Of a stretch of 55,312 nucleotides of DNA, positions 42,356-51,891 are shown piece by piece; positions within the stretch are counted from its first letter, which is position 1, and each line of letters opens with the position of its first letter. Origin of the DNA: CAYZHM01 sp964478225. Its GTDB lineage: Bacteria; Pseudomonadota; Alphaproteobacteria; Micavibrionales; Micavibrionaceae. The notes beneath the pieces were generated by a model. The model was not told the DNA's origin and did not search any database. It was given only the letters and a program-made list of their open reading frames with translations. A program made the translations under genes and the position numbers. The DNA lies in the NCBI GenBank assembly GCA_964478225.1, contig CAYZHM010000011.1, positions 1 to 55,312 of the forward strand. The letters run 5' to 3'.

Positions 42356-43012
42356 ATGCGCTTACTTCTTGTAGAAGATGACAAAAATTTAGGGAAAGCC
42401 ACGGCGGAAGGATTGAAAGAAACTTACGCCGTGGACTGGGTACGCACATCTGAGGAGGCGCAGGATGCTCTGGCAACAACATCATATGCATTGATTGTTC
42501 TGGACATCAATCTGCCGGGTGCATCAGGATTAGTGTTTCTGGAGGGTCTGCGTAAAAAGAAGGATCAGATTTCGGTTTTGCTTCTGACCGCTCGCGATGC
42601 CGTTCGTCACCGTGTGGAAGGTCTAAACGCCGGAGCGGATGATTACTTGGTTAAACCATTTGATCTGGATGAATTGCTTGCGCGGTGTGCCGCCCTTATA
42701 CGCCGTAGTGCCGGACAAAGCGCTCCGGTTATTACGCATAAAAACATCTCTTATGAACCCGCCAGCGGTCACTTGGAAGCGGATGGCAAGACGGTCGCCT
42801 TGTCAGGCCGTGAGCGCGCGATATTTGACTGCCTGATCCGTAATATTGGCCGTAGCATTTCAAAAGAAAAAATAACCGAAAGCGTTTATGACTGGTCATC
42901 TGAGGAAATCGAAAGCAATACGATTGAAGTGCATATCGCTTCGTTGCGGCGCAAGCTGGGCCGTGATTTGATCAAGACACAGCGCGGTGTGGGGTATATG
43001 ATTGAGCCATGA
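42356..43012 (+). CDS. OmpR-family response regulator (QseB/PmrA-like)
   Basis: This 218-residue regulator has a receiver with phosphoacceptor D50 (ALIVLDINLPG), T/K residues in LLLTARD and LVKPFD, and an OmpR winged helix whose C-terminus is TIEVHIASLRRKLG. It resembles QseB/PmrA. It overlaps the kinase gene by 4 bp. The tandem CTTCA-N6-CTTCA site 4.6 kb upstream at the start of the operon is its most likely target. Confidence 0.93.
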   Translation: MRLLLVEDDKNLGKATAEGLKETYAVDWVRTSEEAQDALATTSYALIVLDINLPGASGLVFLEGLRKKKDQISVLLLTARDAVRHRVEGLNAGADDYLVKPFDLDELLARCAALIRRSAGQSAPVITHKNISYEPASGHLEADGKTVALSGRERAIFDCLIRNIGRSISKEKITESVYDWSSEEIESNTIEVHIASLRRKLGRDLIKTQRGVGYMIEP

Positions 43013-44352
43013 AAAACCACGCCAGCCATTATTCGCTTCGCAGCCGTTTGCTCATTTGGATCAGTGTTCCGATCATTATCGCAACACTACTGGCGCTGGC
43101 CTCCAGCTATTATTTTGCCCGCCATGAAATTGAAGAAGTCTATGACGCGCAGCTTGTACATTCGGCGAAAGTGCTTTTGCAGCTCACAGAACATGAAATC
43201 TTGGAAGATGAAGGATTTCACCTTGGAATTGAGAACCCGGATCTTCAGCACAAATATGAACGCAATCTTGGTTTTCGGGTCTGGGTTGGTGATGAGTTAA
43301 TTACACAGTCCCCAAATACAAAAGGCTTCGATGAATTTGAGGCTCGCCCGGGATTTTCGAACCATGTTGTTAATGCTCATGAATGGCGCTTTTTTGTTTT
43401 CCTGGATCCAGTCAATAAAATCAAGATCGAGGTTTCCGAACGCTACGACATTCGCTATGAACTGATTATTCAATTAATGATCTCGCTCATCGTTCCGGCT
43501 CTTATGTTTCTTCCGGTTATCCTTTTGATTATCTGGATCGGCGTGCGCAAGGTTCTCAAACCGGTCGTTAAAATTTCAGCAGATGTCGATAAGCGCGGCA
43601 GTAGCGATCTATCGCCCATTCAAAAAGAAACCATGCCGCAGGAAATTGCACCGCTCATAGCCGCGCTTAACCGTCTTTTTAAACGGCTAGAAGAGAGCTT
43701 TAAACGGGAGCGTGAATTCACTGATCACGCTGCGCATGAGCTGCGCACGCCACTGGCGGCAATGAAAACACAGACGCAAGTGCTGATGAAAAAGGCGAAA
43801 GATATGCCTGAATGTGCGGATGGTCTCGACAATCTGCAATCCTCAATCAACCGCGCCACACATCTGGTCGAGCAATTGCTCTCGCTGGCGCGGCTTCAGA
43901 ATGAAGATCTGCCGCAGGAGAAAACTGACCTCTCCAGCCTTTTGGAGAAGTGTTTAGAGGATGTTTCAAACCGCGCGGCGCAAAAAAATATCAGTCTGGA
44001 CATTGCAATTGTCGGGAACTGCTTTGTCAGCGCGCATGCGGACTCTGTGAGTATATTGCTGGGCAATCTGCTGGACAATGCCATTAAATACACACCTGAA
44101 GGTGGAAGCGTATCTATTGCTCTATCGCAAGACGGCGTGCTTGAAATCGCCGATACAGGCCCCGGCCTTAGCGATGACGATAAAGCCCGCGTCTTCGAGC
44201 GCTTCGTCCGCGCCGATAAATCCGGCCAGAGCGGCAGCGGCCTTGGTCTATCCATCGCGCAGTGGATTGCGAGTGCGCATAACATCAAAATAAACCTTCT
44301 GGATAATGAGCCGAAAGGTCTGAGGGTTCACATGGAATGGAAGGTGGTATGA
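43009..44352 (+). CDS. Sensor histidine kinase partner of the module A regulator
   Basis: This 447-residue QseC-type kinase has two membrane helices (about 12-34 and 160-180) flanking a 125-residue periplasmic sensor. The H-box is HAAHELRTPLAAM, the N-box NLLDNAIKYTPEG, followed by DTGPGLS and GSGLGLSIAQWIA. All catalytic residues are present. The signal is not predictable. It is the last signalling gene before a DUF423 gene that starts at its stop codon. Confidence 0.94.
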   Translation: MKNHASHYSLRSRLLIWISVPIIIATLLALASSYYFARHEIEEVYDAQLVHSAKVLLQLTEHEILEDEGFHLGIENPDLQHKYERNLGFRVWVGDELITQSPNTKGFDEFEARPGFSNHVVNAHEWRFFVFLDPVNKIKIEVSERYDIRYELIIQLMISLIVPALMFLPVILLIIWIGVRKVLKPVVKISADVDKRGSSDLSPIQKETMPQEIAPLIAALNRLFKRLEESFKREREFTDHAAHELRTPLAAMKTQTQVLMKKAKDMPECADGLDNLQSSINRATHLVEQLLSLARLQNEDLPQEKTDLSSLLEKCLEDVSNRAAQKNISLDIAIVGNCFVSAHADSVSILLGNLLDNAIKYTPEGGSVSIALSQDGVLEIADTGPGLSDDDKARVFERFVRADKSGQSGSGLGLSIAQWIASAHNIKINLLDNEPKGLRVHMEWKVV

Positions 44353-44711
44353 TGAACAGGCTTTTACTCTGCGGTGCTGCTCTTGGCCTCGTTTCCGTCA
44401 TTATGGGCGCACTGGGCGATCATGCTTTTGACCTGTCACCGGAAAAGGCCGTAAGTCTTGAAACAGCGATCCGTTATAATATGATCTATGCAGTTCTCGT
44501 TGTTGCGTTGGCTCTTGCGCCAGCCAACAAAAAACTCCGCATCTCAGGTTACATATTTACGCTCGGCACGGTATTGTTCTCTTTCAGTATTTATGCTTCT
44601 CTTGCGATCACGATTGAACAGTTGATCTACATTACCCCTGTGGGCGGCATCACCATCATGGGAGGCTGGGTTGCCTTGGTTTTTTATGGATTAAGAAGTG
44701 GCGCTAATTGA
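44349..44711 (+). CDS. DUF423/YgdD-family membrane protein
   Basis: This protein of 120 residues (ATG 44349 or 44352) has four predicted membrane helices. The sequence CGAALGLVSVIMGALGDHAF and the C-terminal PVGGITIMGGWVALVF are DUF423 features. The start overlaps the kinase stop codon. Its function is unknown. It is the last gene before the second tRNA fragment. Confidence 0.88.
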   Translation: MMNRLLLCGAALGLVSVIMGALGDHAFDLSPEKAVSLETAIRYNMIYAVLVVALALAPANKKLRISGYIFTLGTVLFSFSIYASLAITIEQLIYITPVGGITIMGGWVALVFYGLRSGAN

Positions 44712-44900
44712 ACTGTTTCCATTAGGTTAAATTTCAAAGCTGAGGGGTATGATTTTTTATTAGGTTGGTCTCATTCTTTTGTAAGTGTTTATTGTGATTG
44801 TCAAATACAGGCCGAATCGGCCGCACAAAAATTCGCACATTATTATGGTAAAATTAATATTTCTATTTATTTTCAATTGGATATTAGTAGCGCTTTTATG

Positions 44901-44933
44901 CTCATAACCTGAAGGCTGCGGGTTCAAATCCTG
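44901..44933 (+). repeat. Second tRNA-fMet 3' fragment
   Basis: CTCATAACCTGAAGGC matches the 36.9-kb fragment from the same start at the anticodon loop, and continues as TGCGGGTTCAAATCCTG before diverging. The left flank is unrelated to that at 36.9 kb. It cannot be a working tRNA: the D arm and acceptor stem are missing. It looks like a second att-type remnant and marks the border between modules A and B. The 285-bp gap around it holds no credible gene. Confidence 0.7.
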
Positions 44934-44996
44934 GGGTGGTTTCCTCCTCCGCTTTTTAATCATACTGCCTCTTTGTTTGTGTTTAAAAAGCTTTAT

Positions 44997-46103
44997 TTAG
45001 TACTCTATTTTTACTGATTTCGTTAAGGCCTTAGCTTGACAGGTAAGAATAAAGCCATCCTTCAGCTCTTGCTCACTCAATCCGTCATCTCTATCATGAC
45101 GTACTTTGCCTGCTGTTAGTTTCACTTTACAATTCCCGCAAAGCCCTATCTTACATGTGTAGGGAACATTATTAACCTTATGTGCCAAAAGGCCTTCCAA
45201 AAGCGTTTCATTCTTTCGCACCATACATTTAACTTTTTCTCCATTTATCATAGTGTAAAGCTGAGAGGATGCATTACCCCCTGAAGCTACGGCCTCGCTG
45301 TCTTCACAAGCCACAAAGCGTTCAAGATGAATATTTTCTCGTTTAATACCATTTAACAAAAGACGACCCTCAACAAATTTCATCATTTTTTCCGGTCCGC
45401 AAATAAAATATTCAGCGGCTCTTTCATCAATAGGGCTTTTATTAAAAAACCAACGCATAGCGTACTCGTCTATATGCCCTCTGCGCATATTCCACCAAAG
45501 GCCTGTCTCTAGTAATGATAAATATCGCTCGCGCCTGACCCGGCTTAATATGTGAAAAGCTTTAAACCTGTTAGCAAATGTCACTCCAAGATCTTGCAGC
45601 TCTTTTTCAAATACTATTTCTTCTTCAGAGCGGTTACCGTACAAAAGGAAAACTTGGCTTTGAGGTTCGTTTTGAAGGACGGTCTTGATCATAGACATTA
45701 TTGGCGTAATACCGCTACCAGCGGCGAAAAAGTAATAAACTTTAGAATTGCAGGAATGCGGCTCTACAAAAAAATTACCTGCGGCGGGGGTGGCCATGAC
45801 CCGGTTAGCGGGAAATACATTTTGATGGATGTAATTAGAAACCAAACCTGCCGGGAGTTTTTTAACTGTGATTTGTATATCTTGGTCTATTTCTGGGCAG
45901 CTAGATATAGAATATGCGCGGCGGTGCTTTTGCCCGTTGATATCAAATTCTAACGTTATAAATTGCCCCGGCTTGTAAGAAAAAATTTTTCTAAGAGACC
46001 GAGGAATCTGAAGAGTAAGACTTACAACCTCGGCCGTTTCGCGCTTGCTACGGACCACCATCAAATTATACAAGGAATTGGTCGAACCGACTGAGTTTAA
46101 CAT
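44997..46103 (-). CDS. Ferredoxin-reductase with C-terminal 2Fe-2S domain
   Basis: The 368-residue protein has an FAD domain (RAYSISS, about 60-70), an NAD(P)H domain (AAGSGITPIMSMI; FICGPEKMM) and a plant-type ferredoxin domain at the C-terminus with CKIGLCGNC and a last CQA. The architecture matches PaaE and HCR-like reductases that feed electrons to oxygenases. It is the last gene of the module B strand and is the natural reductase for the HDO-type oxidase. It is separated by 122 bp from the broken kinase gene. Confidence 0.92.
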   Translation of the reverse strand: MLNSVGSTNSLYNLMVVRSKRETAEVVSLTLQIPRSLRKIFSYKPGQFITLEFDINGQKHRRAYSISSCPEIDQDIQITVKKLPAGLVSNYIHQNVFPANRVMATPAAGNFFVEPHSCNSKVYYFFAAGSGITPIMSMIKTVLQNEPQSQVFLLYGNRSEEEIVFEKELQDLGVTFANRFKAFHILSRVRRERYLSLLETGLWWNMRRGHIDEYAMRWFFNKSPIDERAAEYFICGPEKMMKFVEGRLLLNGIKRENIHLERFVACEDSEAVASGGNASSQLYTMINGEKVKCMVRKNETLLEGLLAHKVNNVPYTCKIGLCGNCKVKLTAGKVRHDRDDGLSEQELKDGFILTCQAKALTKSVKIEY

Positions 46104-46225
46104 TGCGCTGGAACACCTACAGACAGCGGATCGCCGCTATTAGCCGTAAATATGAAACTATGGAATAGGCCATATTCGGAGAAATAAGTATAAAATTGCA
46201 AAGTAGAAAAACTCATCTTAATTGT

Positions 46226-47626
46226 TTACGCAGCTCGGATAATAATTTTGATAGCTTTAGGATTTTCAAACACTCTTACAGAGTCTTCATTTGGGGCATT
46301 AATATTGCCATAGTGCTTGAGTTTTAAGAAAGCAGTCTCAAAAGCCTGGCTGTCAAAGTTGAACCGATTACGCTGAGGCACTCCTTCAATGCTCATACAA
46401 GTCAATGTGGTATGAATTTCAGGATTATTCGCATTCTCAAACTCCGTAGTAATTTGGTAATCTTCGTTTTCGAGACAAAAAGCGTTGAGCATTTCAAAAA
46501 GCCCGAAAAGCGAACATTGAATAGCCTCAAAATATGCTCTAGCAAACCAAGGACTTTTCGGGTCTTTTACTACTACTTCTACATTTGAGGCGTTTAAGTG
46601 TGTGCTTGCTTCCTGCAAAACTGCCATGAGCTCTTTGTGAGAAAAAATCACTCGGACGTCATTTCTTAAAATAGAAGCTTCTGAATTATGCAGACCCTTA
46701 AAAAAATATAAAAGCCTCTCTATCTCTTTGTTTAGTCCAGGGTAAAGCTCCAACGCATAACGCTCTGTTTCCGTCTTATTTTCGGCGCTCTCTTCCTGTA
46801 TAATGGTTTTCAGCCATGAATAAAGGCGTTCGTGTTTTTAGATATTTTCATCCATGACCGCAAGAAAAATACTCTTATTTGCCAGGATAGATTCTGCATC
46901 TCGCCTGCTTTCGAAATAAGTTTTCGCTAAAGCCTTAACTCCTTCCAGCATTTGTATAGAAAGGCCGATCTCATCTGCTGACTTGTAATTTTCGATTGAA
47001 GCTGGCGAAAAATGTGATATTTCCCGGCTGGTTTCCAGCAGCTTATAAACTGGTCCTGAAATATTACGCTGATAGAAATAGGCAATTGGAAGGCTTATAA
47101 AAATAATAACGCCTCCAAAACAAGCCACCATTAAGAAAACTTGATTATCAATATAATGATTAAGGGGCAAAAGGCTCGCGTGTATTTCCAATGACCCGGC
47201 GCGCAGCTCGCGGCGTTGGATTACAGTGCTTAAAACGAGTTCATTTTTGGCCGCAGATATTGGTTTCGAATGGTCTCTATTACAATCATGAGCACCTGGG
47301 GGGCCGTACGCGGCAAAGAGATGTTCTGTATTGTCGTAAAGACAGGCTGCTAGCATTGCCTTGTGAAATTTCAATGAGCCCAGTATTTCATACGCTCTTT
47401 TTTTGTCCTCAAAGGCAAGAGCTCCGCTTAAATGGCTTCCCGTTATATCTGTAATCGTTTGGAGCTCTTTGTGAAGCTCCTTTCTAGCATGCTCAAACCC
47501 AAAAAATCCAATGATAGACATGGATATAAGCAAAGAAGGAATGCACACCAGAAAAGCAAGGATCAAAAGCTTTTGTTTGATCGATAAATTATCGAAAGAG
47601 TTTTTAAACAGATTTAAAATTATCAC
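46226..47626 (-). pseudogene. CHASE8-like sensor kinase gene interrupted by an in-frame TAA
   Basis: The upstream part (262 codons from GTG 47626) has a membrane helix at about 18-40, a sensor loop, a second helix at about 165-188, a HAMP-like stretch, and then SILANKSIFLAVMDENI. This resembles the ANKSEFLANMSHEIRTPL start of a HisKA domain, with the phosphorylated histidine lost. A TAA at 46838-46840 stops it, but the same frame stays open for another 204 codons to 46226, continuing KHERLYSWLKTI and a degenerate dimerisation/ATPase-like region. I read it as one gene with a nonsense codon. The two halves could also be separate proteins (a start near 46753). Sits immediately after yfiR-like gene (GTG directly after its TAG). 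Confidence 0.7.
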
Positions 47627-48154
47627 CTAAAGCACCCTTTTTGCCATTTCCAAAATCTCTGTATCGACTAAAATGCCTTGTTGCTTAATAGTGGTATAAT
47701 TGATTTCAAGTTTGATTGAATTCCCTACATCTGTAAATCCAATTCCCCCCTGCTGGTCAATAAAACGATTAATATCACTTACTGTTAGTATGGGTAATTG
47801 TGAGACCTTAAATAGAATTTGAGAAGCCTCGAACTCGGCGTATCTCGATATGTATAATATCTCGCAATTCTTATAATCTGACACCAGGTTTTTTTCCTGT
47901 ATGCGTAGATGTTCGCTCAAGCCCTGGTTTTGTGATATTTGCACCAACGAAGCTCCAAAACTATCGCTGCCCACAACGCAGATGTCTATAGTTGGCGGCT
48001 GAATTTTCCAAACAATAAACTGAGTGAGTTTCACGATATACAGAGCTTTAATATACTCTTCCGAATAAGATTTTTCATGTCCGGTCGCGCTATTAAGGCT
48101 GCCCAGCATGAGAAAACACAAAGAAAACAATACTAAAAAAACCGGGCTCTTCAC
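47627..48154 (-). CDS. YfiR/DUF4154-family periplasmic protein
   Basis: This 175-residue protein starts at a GTG and has a signal peptide ending about residue 25. The family core is present: YIVKLTQFIVWK near the start and the C-terminal ILTVSDINRFIDQQGGIGF with GNSIKLEINYTTI. YfiR-type proteins repress or feed membrane sensor proteins of cyclic-di-GMP or kinase type from the periplasm. Here the adjacent gene is a CHASE8-like sensor. Similar YfiR-kinase pairs occur beside TonB receptors. Confidence 0.9.
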   Translation of the reverse strand: MKSPVFLVLFSLCFLMLGSLNSATGHEKSYSEEYIKALYIVKLTQFIVWKIQPPTIDICVVGSDSFGASLVQISQNQGLSEHLRIQEKNLVSDYKNCEILYISRYAEFEASQILFKVSQLPILTVSDINRFIDQQGGIGFTDVGNSIKLEINYTTIKQQGILVDTEILEMAKRVL

Positions 48155-48182
48155 TTCAAAAATACTCTTGGTTTATAGATAA

Positions 48183-48208
48183 TGTCAAAGGGGCAAGCCC
48201 CTTTGACA
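48183..48208. terminator. Perfect 12-bp hairpin after the HDO gene of module B
   Basis: TGTCAAAGGGGC is followed by AA and the exact reverse complement GCCCCTTTGACA. It lies 15 bp past the stop of the HDO gene and before the yfiR-like gene. No strong T run follows on either strand, so it may be a partial terminator or a 3'-end stabiliser that lets the HDO gene be expressed more than the genes downstream. Confidence 0.55.
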
Positions 48209-48223
48209 TAATATTTACGCACC

Positions 48224-48877
48224 TTAAGCGGCAATTTTATAATTGTCAAATGCATATAGCATAATACCGCTCCAAAGATTGCTGGCTTGGCGGGCCGCGG
48301 CGACGGCTACACTAGGGTTCTCGCCAATATGCTTAGTAAGAACCTGATAGATCATATCTCCATGATCGAGATCCTCCTCTGCATGCAGCCCCAGCCAAGT
48401 AAACTCCTTTTCTGACAAGCCCAGCCGTTCCACAAACTCTTTGAGATCGTCTTGCAAATACTTTGCAATATTTTCGAAGACATAAAGCGCTCCCAAATAG
48501 CCATTATTGTGCCGATCGGCTAGAGAGTCCCAAAAATTGTCAAAAGCCTTGATAATCATCGGGCTCTCCTTGGAGACCGTTCTGCCAAATGTTTCCACAT
48601 CATCGCGGGCGGCTTTGTAATGCCAATGCTCTTCATCATGAAATTCTTCGAAGAATTTCTTTAAATGAGAAGTCTTGGCATTTCTTGCCGCAGCTTTGCA
48701 TTTATCGCCTGAATGCCTCGTATAATGATACATGCAGTCCAGAAAATGCACATAGGCTTCTACATTGGCTTCTTTTAAGCACATGCGCATGGTATCAGCG
48801 GCAGCTTTCGCATAGCCTTCGATTTCCACAAGTGCTTCGTCAATGCTTTTTTGTATTGGTCTTACTTTACTAGTCAT
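48224..48877 (-). CDS. Heme-oxygenase-like diiron oxidase (HDO), module B
   Basis: This 217-residue helical protein has the same kind of ligand set as the module A oxidase: EHWH (E83, H86), E135 in YVFENIAKY, and DLDH (D169, H172), with an earlier FLDCMYHYTRHSGDKC. Length and pattern fit HDO/DUF3865-like oxidases. O2-dependent chemistry on an amino-acid or acyl substrate is likely. It follows the TonB receptor after 18 bp. The reductase at the end of the operon could supply its electrons. It is only distantly similar to the module A protein in sequence. Confidence 0.78.
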   Translation of the reverse strand: MTSKVRPIQKSIDEALVEIEGYAKAAADTMRMCLKEANVEAYVHFLDCMYHYTRHSGDKCKAAARNAKTSHLKKFFEEFHDEEHWHYKAARDDVETFGRTVSKESPMIIKAFDNFWDSLADRHNNGYLGALYVFENIAKYLQDDLKEFVERLGLSEKEFTWLGLHAEEDLDHGDMIYQVLTKHIGENPSVAVAAARQASNLWSGIMLYAFDNYKIAA

Positions 48878-48895
48878 GTTAAATACCTTTCTTGA

Positions 48896-50905
48896 CTAAA
48901 AGTTGAGGTTGAGTTTAAGAAACACGCTTCTGTCTATTTCGGCAGAAGGCGCGTACAGGAAAGGCTGGAATTCTGGATGTGTTGAATCCAGTAGGTTTTG
49001 CCCTGTTAAGCTCACCTCAACCCCTTCAAGGGGCTTCCAGCCTATTCTTGCATCCAGCCTTGTGTAGCTAGGAATGTCGAAGGTTTCCAGTTCTTCGATA
49101 TAGGAAAGATTTGTATCAAAAGTAACATCGTGGGGTAAATTAAGGCGCGATTTGAACGCGATTTGATGCTCTGGGGTGACGCCTTCCTCGTCCGCTATTG
49201 TGCTATCCAAACTTGTTTTGTCACGGTGCATAGCAAGTTTTGTGTAGGTATAATTTGGCATTAATGTCCAGTTTGGGGTAACCACATATTTTGCTTCGAT
49301 CTCAAACCCAAATGTTTCGGCCGAGCCTGCATTATGCGTTATGAACTCTGCTGCCGTGTCGGGTGTTGGAATAGGAGACACGCCTGGCTCAAAGGTACGC
49401 AAGTCATCGTATATATTATAGAAAGCCGAAGTATCAAAAGCGAGACGGCTATTCGGTTTGTACCTGTGCCCCAATTCAAATGCTGTAAGCTCTTCTGATT
49501 TAAACTGGCCCGGGTTTCCCGTTATTTTTACAAAACCACCCGGCGTGCTTGCAACGATAGCTGATAAAGTCCTCTCCCCTCTGGTTGGTATGCGTATGGC
49601 ATGAGAAACAGCTCCCCACACTGTCTGATTATCTGAGGGGTACCAAGCGAGACGGGCGTTGGGTTGGATTTCAAAATCCGTGTAATAATTATCCTCAATC
49701 TTTGTGCCCAATGTAAAATGAAGCTTATCGGGAATAACCTTAACTTCATTCTGAAGGAAAACATTATATATAACTCCCTCGGTAATTTGTGGGGTATAAA
49801 ATAAATAGCCCTGTCCGTTATCAAGAATTTTGGAATCAAGATCGTCCCAGATGTAGCGATAACCAGCACCCCAAATGAGCTCGTCACCATTATTCCTTTG
49901 AACGTTCCTTTGATAGTTAATATCAAATGTAAAAATCTGGTGGTTATGAATTATCTCCATCTCTCTGGTGACATAATCAATATAAGAATGGAGCTTATGA
50001 TGCGTATTTCCCTCTTGTTTTTCCCAGCTCCCGGTCACACTGCCCCCATAATATCGCTCCTCCCCATTAACCGGCGTACTTACGGCTGGCGTAATAAGAC
50101 CAGGTATTAAAAAGGTCTGGTCCATATGCCCTTTGTGGGCATCACCGATAATGCTCCATTCTTCCGCTTTGGTCGGCGCTGAATCGAACCTAAACCCTGC
50201 CCGATATTGACTATAGCCGTCATTGTTACCGTTGCCGGTCGCTAGATTGGTCATTTCACCGCGTTCAGAACGCTTTGCATACGCCCTGTAAAACTTATGA
50301 TCATTGATCTGGCCGCCTTTGCGCACAGTTACGCCCGCTTTCTCATGGTCTCCATGTAGAAAAGAGGCATGCATTCCTTGTGTGTTTTGGGCTTTTTTAG
50401 TGATGATATTAATTACACCGTTCACGGCATTCGATCCCCATAATGTAGCGCCCGGACCCCGAATGACCTCAATCCGGTCAATATCAGCCATATTCGTATC
50501 TTGGATGTCCCAATAGACACCTGAAAACTGCGGGGTATATACAGAACGGCCATCCACGAGAACAAGCAACTTATTGGAATATTGACGGTTAAACCCTCTG
50601 GCCGATATCGCCCATTTGTTAGCATCTATACGCGCGACGTTAACACCTGGCACATAACGTAGCGCCTCAGCTATATTAGTTGCTCCGGATCGCTCGATTT
50701 CTTCTTGTGAAATAACAGTAATTGCGGAAGTCGCCTTAAACTGGGCTTCGGGACGCTTAGCCGATGAGGTGACAAAAACCTCAGAAAGAGCTTTTATATC
50801 CAAGGCCTCAATCTTATCCACCGGGTCGGCGTTGGCAGATGCTATAGGCAGTAGGCTCCCACTAAAAAACAAAGCCAAGAAAAGTTTTTGTATATATGAT
50901 TGCAT
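48896..50905 (-). CDS. TonB-dependent outer membrane receptor
   Basis: This 669-residue receptor from ATG 50905 starts with a signal peptide (MQSYIQKLFLALFFSGSLLP, cleavage after SANA) and has the plug motifs SEVFVTSSAKRPEAQ, AEALRYVPGVNVARID and DRIEVIRGPGATLWGSNAVNGVINIITK, then a beta barrel ending with FLKLNLNF, an outer-membrane C-terminal aromatic. AGGA precedes the chosen start; a frame from 50944 would overlap the acyltransferase gene. It imports an iron complex, vitamin or other ligand. The location suggests uptake of the module B product. Confidence 0.93.
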   Translation of the reverse strand: MQSYIQKLFLALFFSGSLLPIASANADPVDKIEALDIKALSEVFVTSSAKRPEAQFKATSAITVISQEEIERSGATNIAEALRYVPGVNVARIDANKWAISARGFNRQYSNKLLVLVDGRSVYTPQFSGVYWDIQDTNMADIDRIEVIRGPGATLWGSNAVNGVINIITKKAQNTQGMHASFLHGDHEKAGVTVRKGGQINDHKFYRAYAKRSERGEMTNLATGNGNNDGYSQYRAGFRFDSAPTKAEEWSIIGDAHKGHMDQTFLIPGLITPAVSTPVNGEERYYGGSVTGSWEKQEGNTHHKLHSYIDYVTREMEIIHNHQIFTFDINYQRNVQRNNGDELIWGAGYRYIWDDLDSKILDNGQGYLFYTPQITEGVIYNVFLQNEVKVIPDKLHFTLGTKIEDNYYTDFEIQPNARLAWYPSDNQTVWGAVSHAIRIPTRGERTLSAIVASTPGGFVKITGNPGQFKSEELTAFELGHRYKPNSRLAFDTSAFYNIYDDLRTFEPGVSPIPTPDTAAEFITHNAGSAETFGFEIEAKYVVTPNWTLMPNYTYTKLAMHRDKTSLDSTIADEEGVTPEHQIAFKSRLNLPHDVTFDTNLSYIEELETFDIPSYTRLDARIGWKPLEGVEVSLTGQNLLDSTHPEFQPFLYAPSAEIDRSVFLKLNLNF

Positions 50906-50934
50906 TATTATATTCCTATTTAACAGAAGTTGTT

Positions 50935-51591
50935 TCAGCTCCATAAATTACTTCTGTCTTGAATGCCGTTCCACTGCTGCGGAAACGCCATGCTCGAAAC
51001 AAACATTTCAAGACCGGCATACTCAGCGTCTTCTACTTTAGGGACTTCAAAATTTTCGTGTATCTCGTATGGATTGGGCAGCTCGAGAGATTTAAATACG
51101 CGGCGATAAGTGCGAGCCTGCATCAATTCCGATACAGAAAATAAGTATTTGTACCCTCTCGCGATGGCAAAACCCGCAAGTTTTTGAAGGACGCGTCTTA
51201 AAAGAGGCATACTCCTGAAACCACCGAGAATTGCTAAACGATTGAATTCACAATAAGGCACACGATGAAGTTGTAAATCAGAAAATATTTCTTCTACTGG
51301 TAAAGCGTCCCTGTTCATTGGTATATTATTGGAACTTCCGGGGGTTTTTCCGATAATACGTGCTCCGCCAATGATGATGTTTTTGTAAGCTATAACCAGC
51401 GTGTCACAAATTTCATCATATTCATCTTTGCCGCCATAGAAATTAGGCTCCAGCCCTTCAATTTCGCTGTAGCAATGCTGCCGTACATCGTAATAGTCGT
51501 TTAATAAGCGCTCATTGCGCGTGAAAAATAAACTTATATCGCTTTGTAGAACTTGTAGATCGTCTTGAAAATCAATGTAAAATTTTGGCAT
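50935..51591 (-). CDS. LuxI/FeeM-like N-acyltransferase candidate
   Basis: This protein of 218 residues (ATG 51591, AGGAG before it) has features of the autoinducer-synthase/N-acyl amino acid synthase branch of the GNAT fold: NDYYDVRQHCYSEIEGL near residue 30-45, DEYDEICDTLVIAY, IIIGGARI and YCEFNRLAILGGFR. These proteins join a fatty-acyl chain from ACP to an amino acid or homoserine lactone. The substrate cannot be read. It is first in the module B strand, divergent from an XRE-family gene. No luxR-like gene is next to it. Confidence 0.7.
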   Translation of the reverse strand: MPKFYIDFQDDLQVLQSDISLFFTRNERLLNDYYDVRQHCYSEIEGLEPNFYGGKDEYDEICDTLVIAYKNIIIGGARIIGKTPGSSNNIPMNRDALPVEEIFSDLQLHRVPYCEFNRLAILGGFRSMPLLRRVLQKLAGFAIARGYKYLFSVSELMQARTYRRVFKSLELPNPYEIHENFEVPKVEDAEYAGLEMFVSSMAFPQQWNGIQDRSNLWS

Positions 51592-51891
51592 TTTTAGCAA
51601 CTCCTACTCAGTGAGAAATTTACACCTTAAGTAAAATAAGAATATTTACCTAAATTCTACATACAACCCATAGTTCAAATGAGTCAAGAGGAAAAAGAAC
51701 AAAAAAAGAATATTTAACGAAAAAAAAAGAACATCGAGGATTTTATCCCGAGAATAAGCAGCCATAGGTTGTTTTAATGGAATTGACTGTTTATCGCATC
51801 TTAGGCGTAGCGTATGCTTAAATAGCGAGACCGCTTAGAAATTCTCATAGAAAGAAATCAATCAGCACTCAATAAAACTTGGAGGAAAAAC

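Noticed and set aside
44760..44963. A 67-codon minus-strand frame over the second tRNA fragment
   Set aside because: It is a chance frame across the tRNA-derived repeat with no ribosome-binding site.
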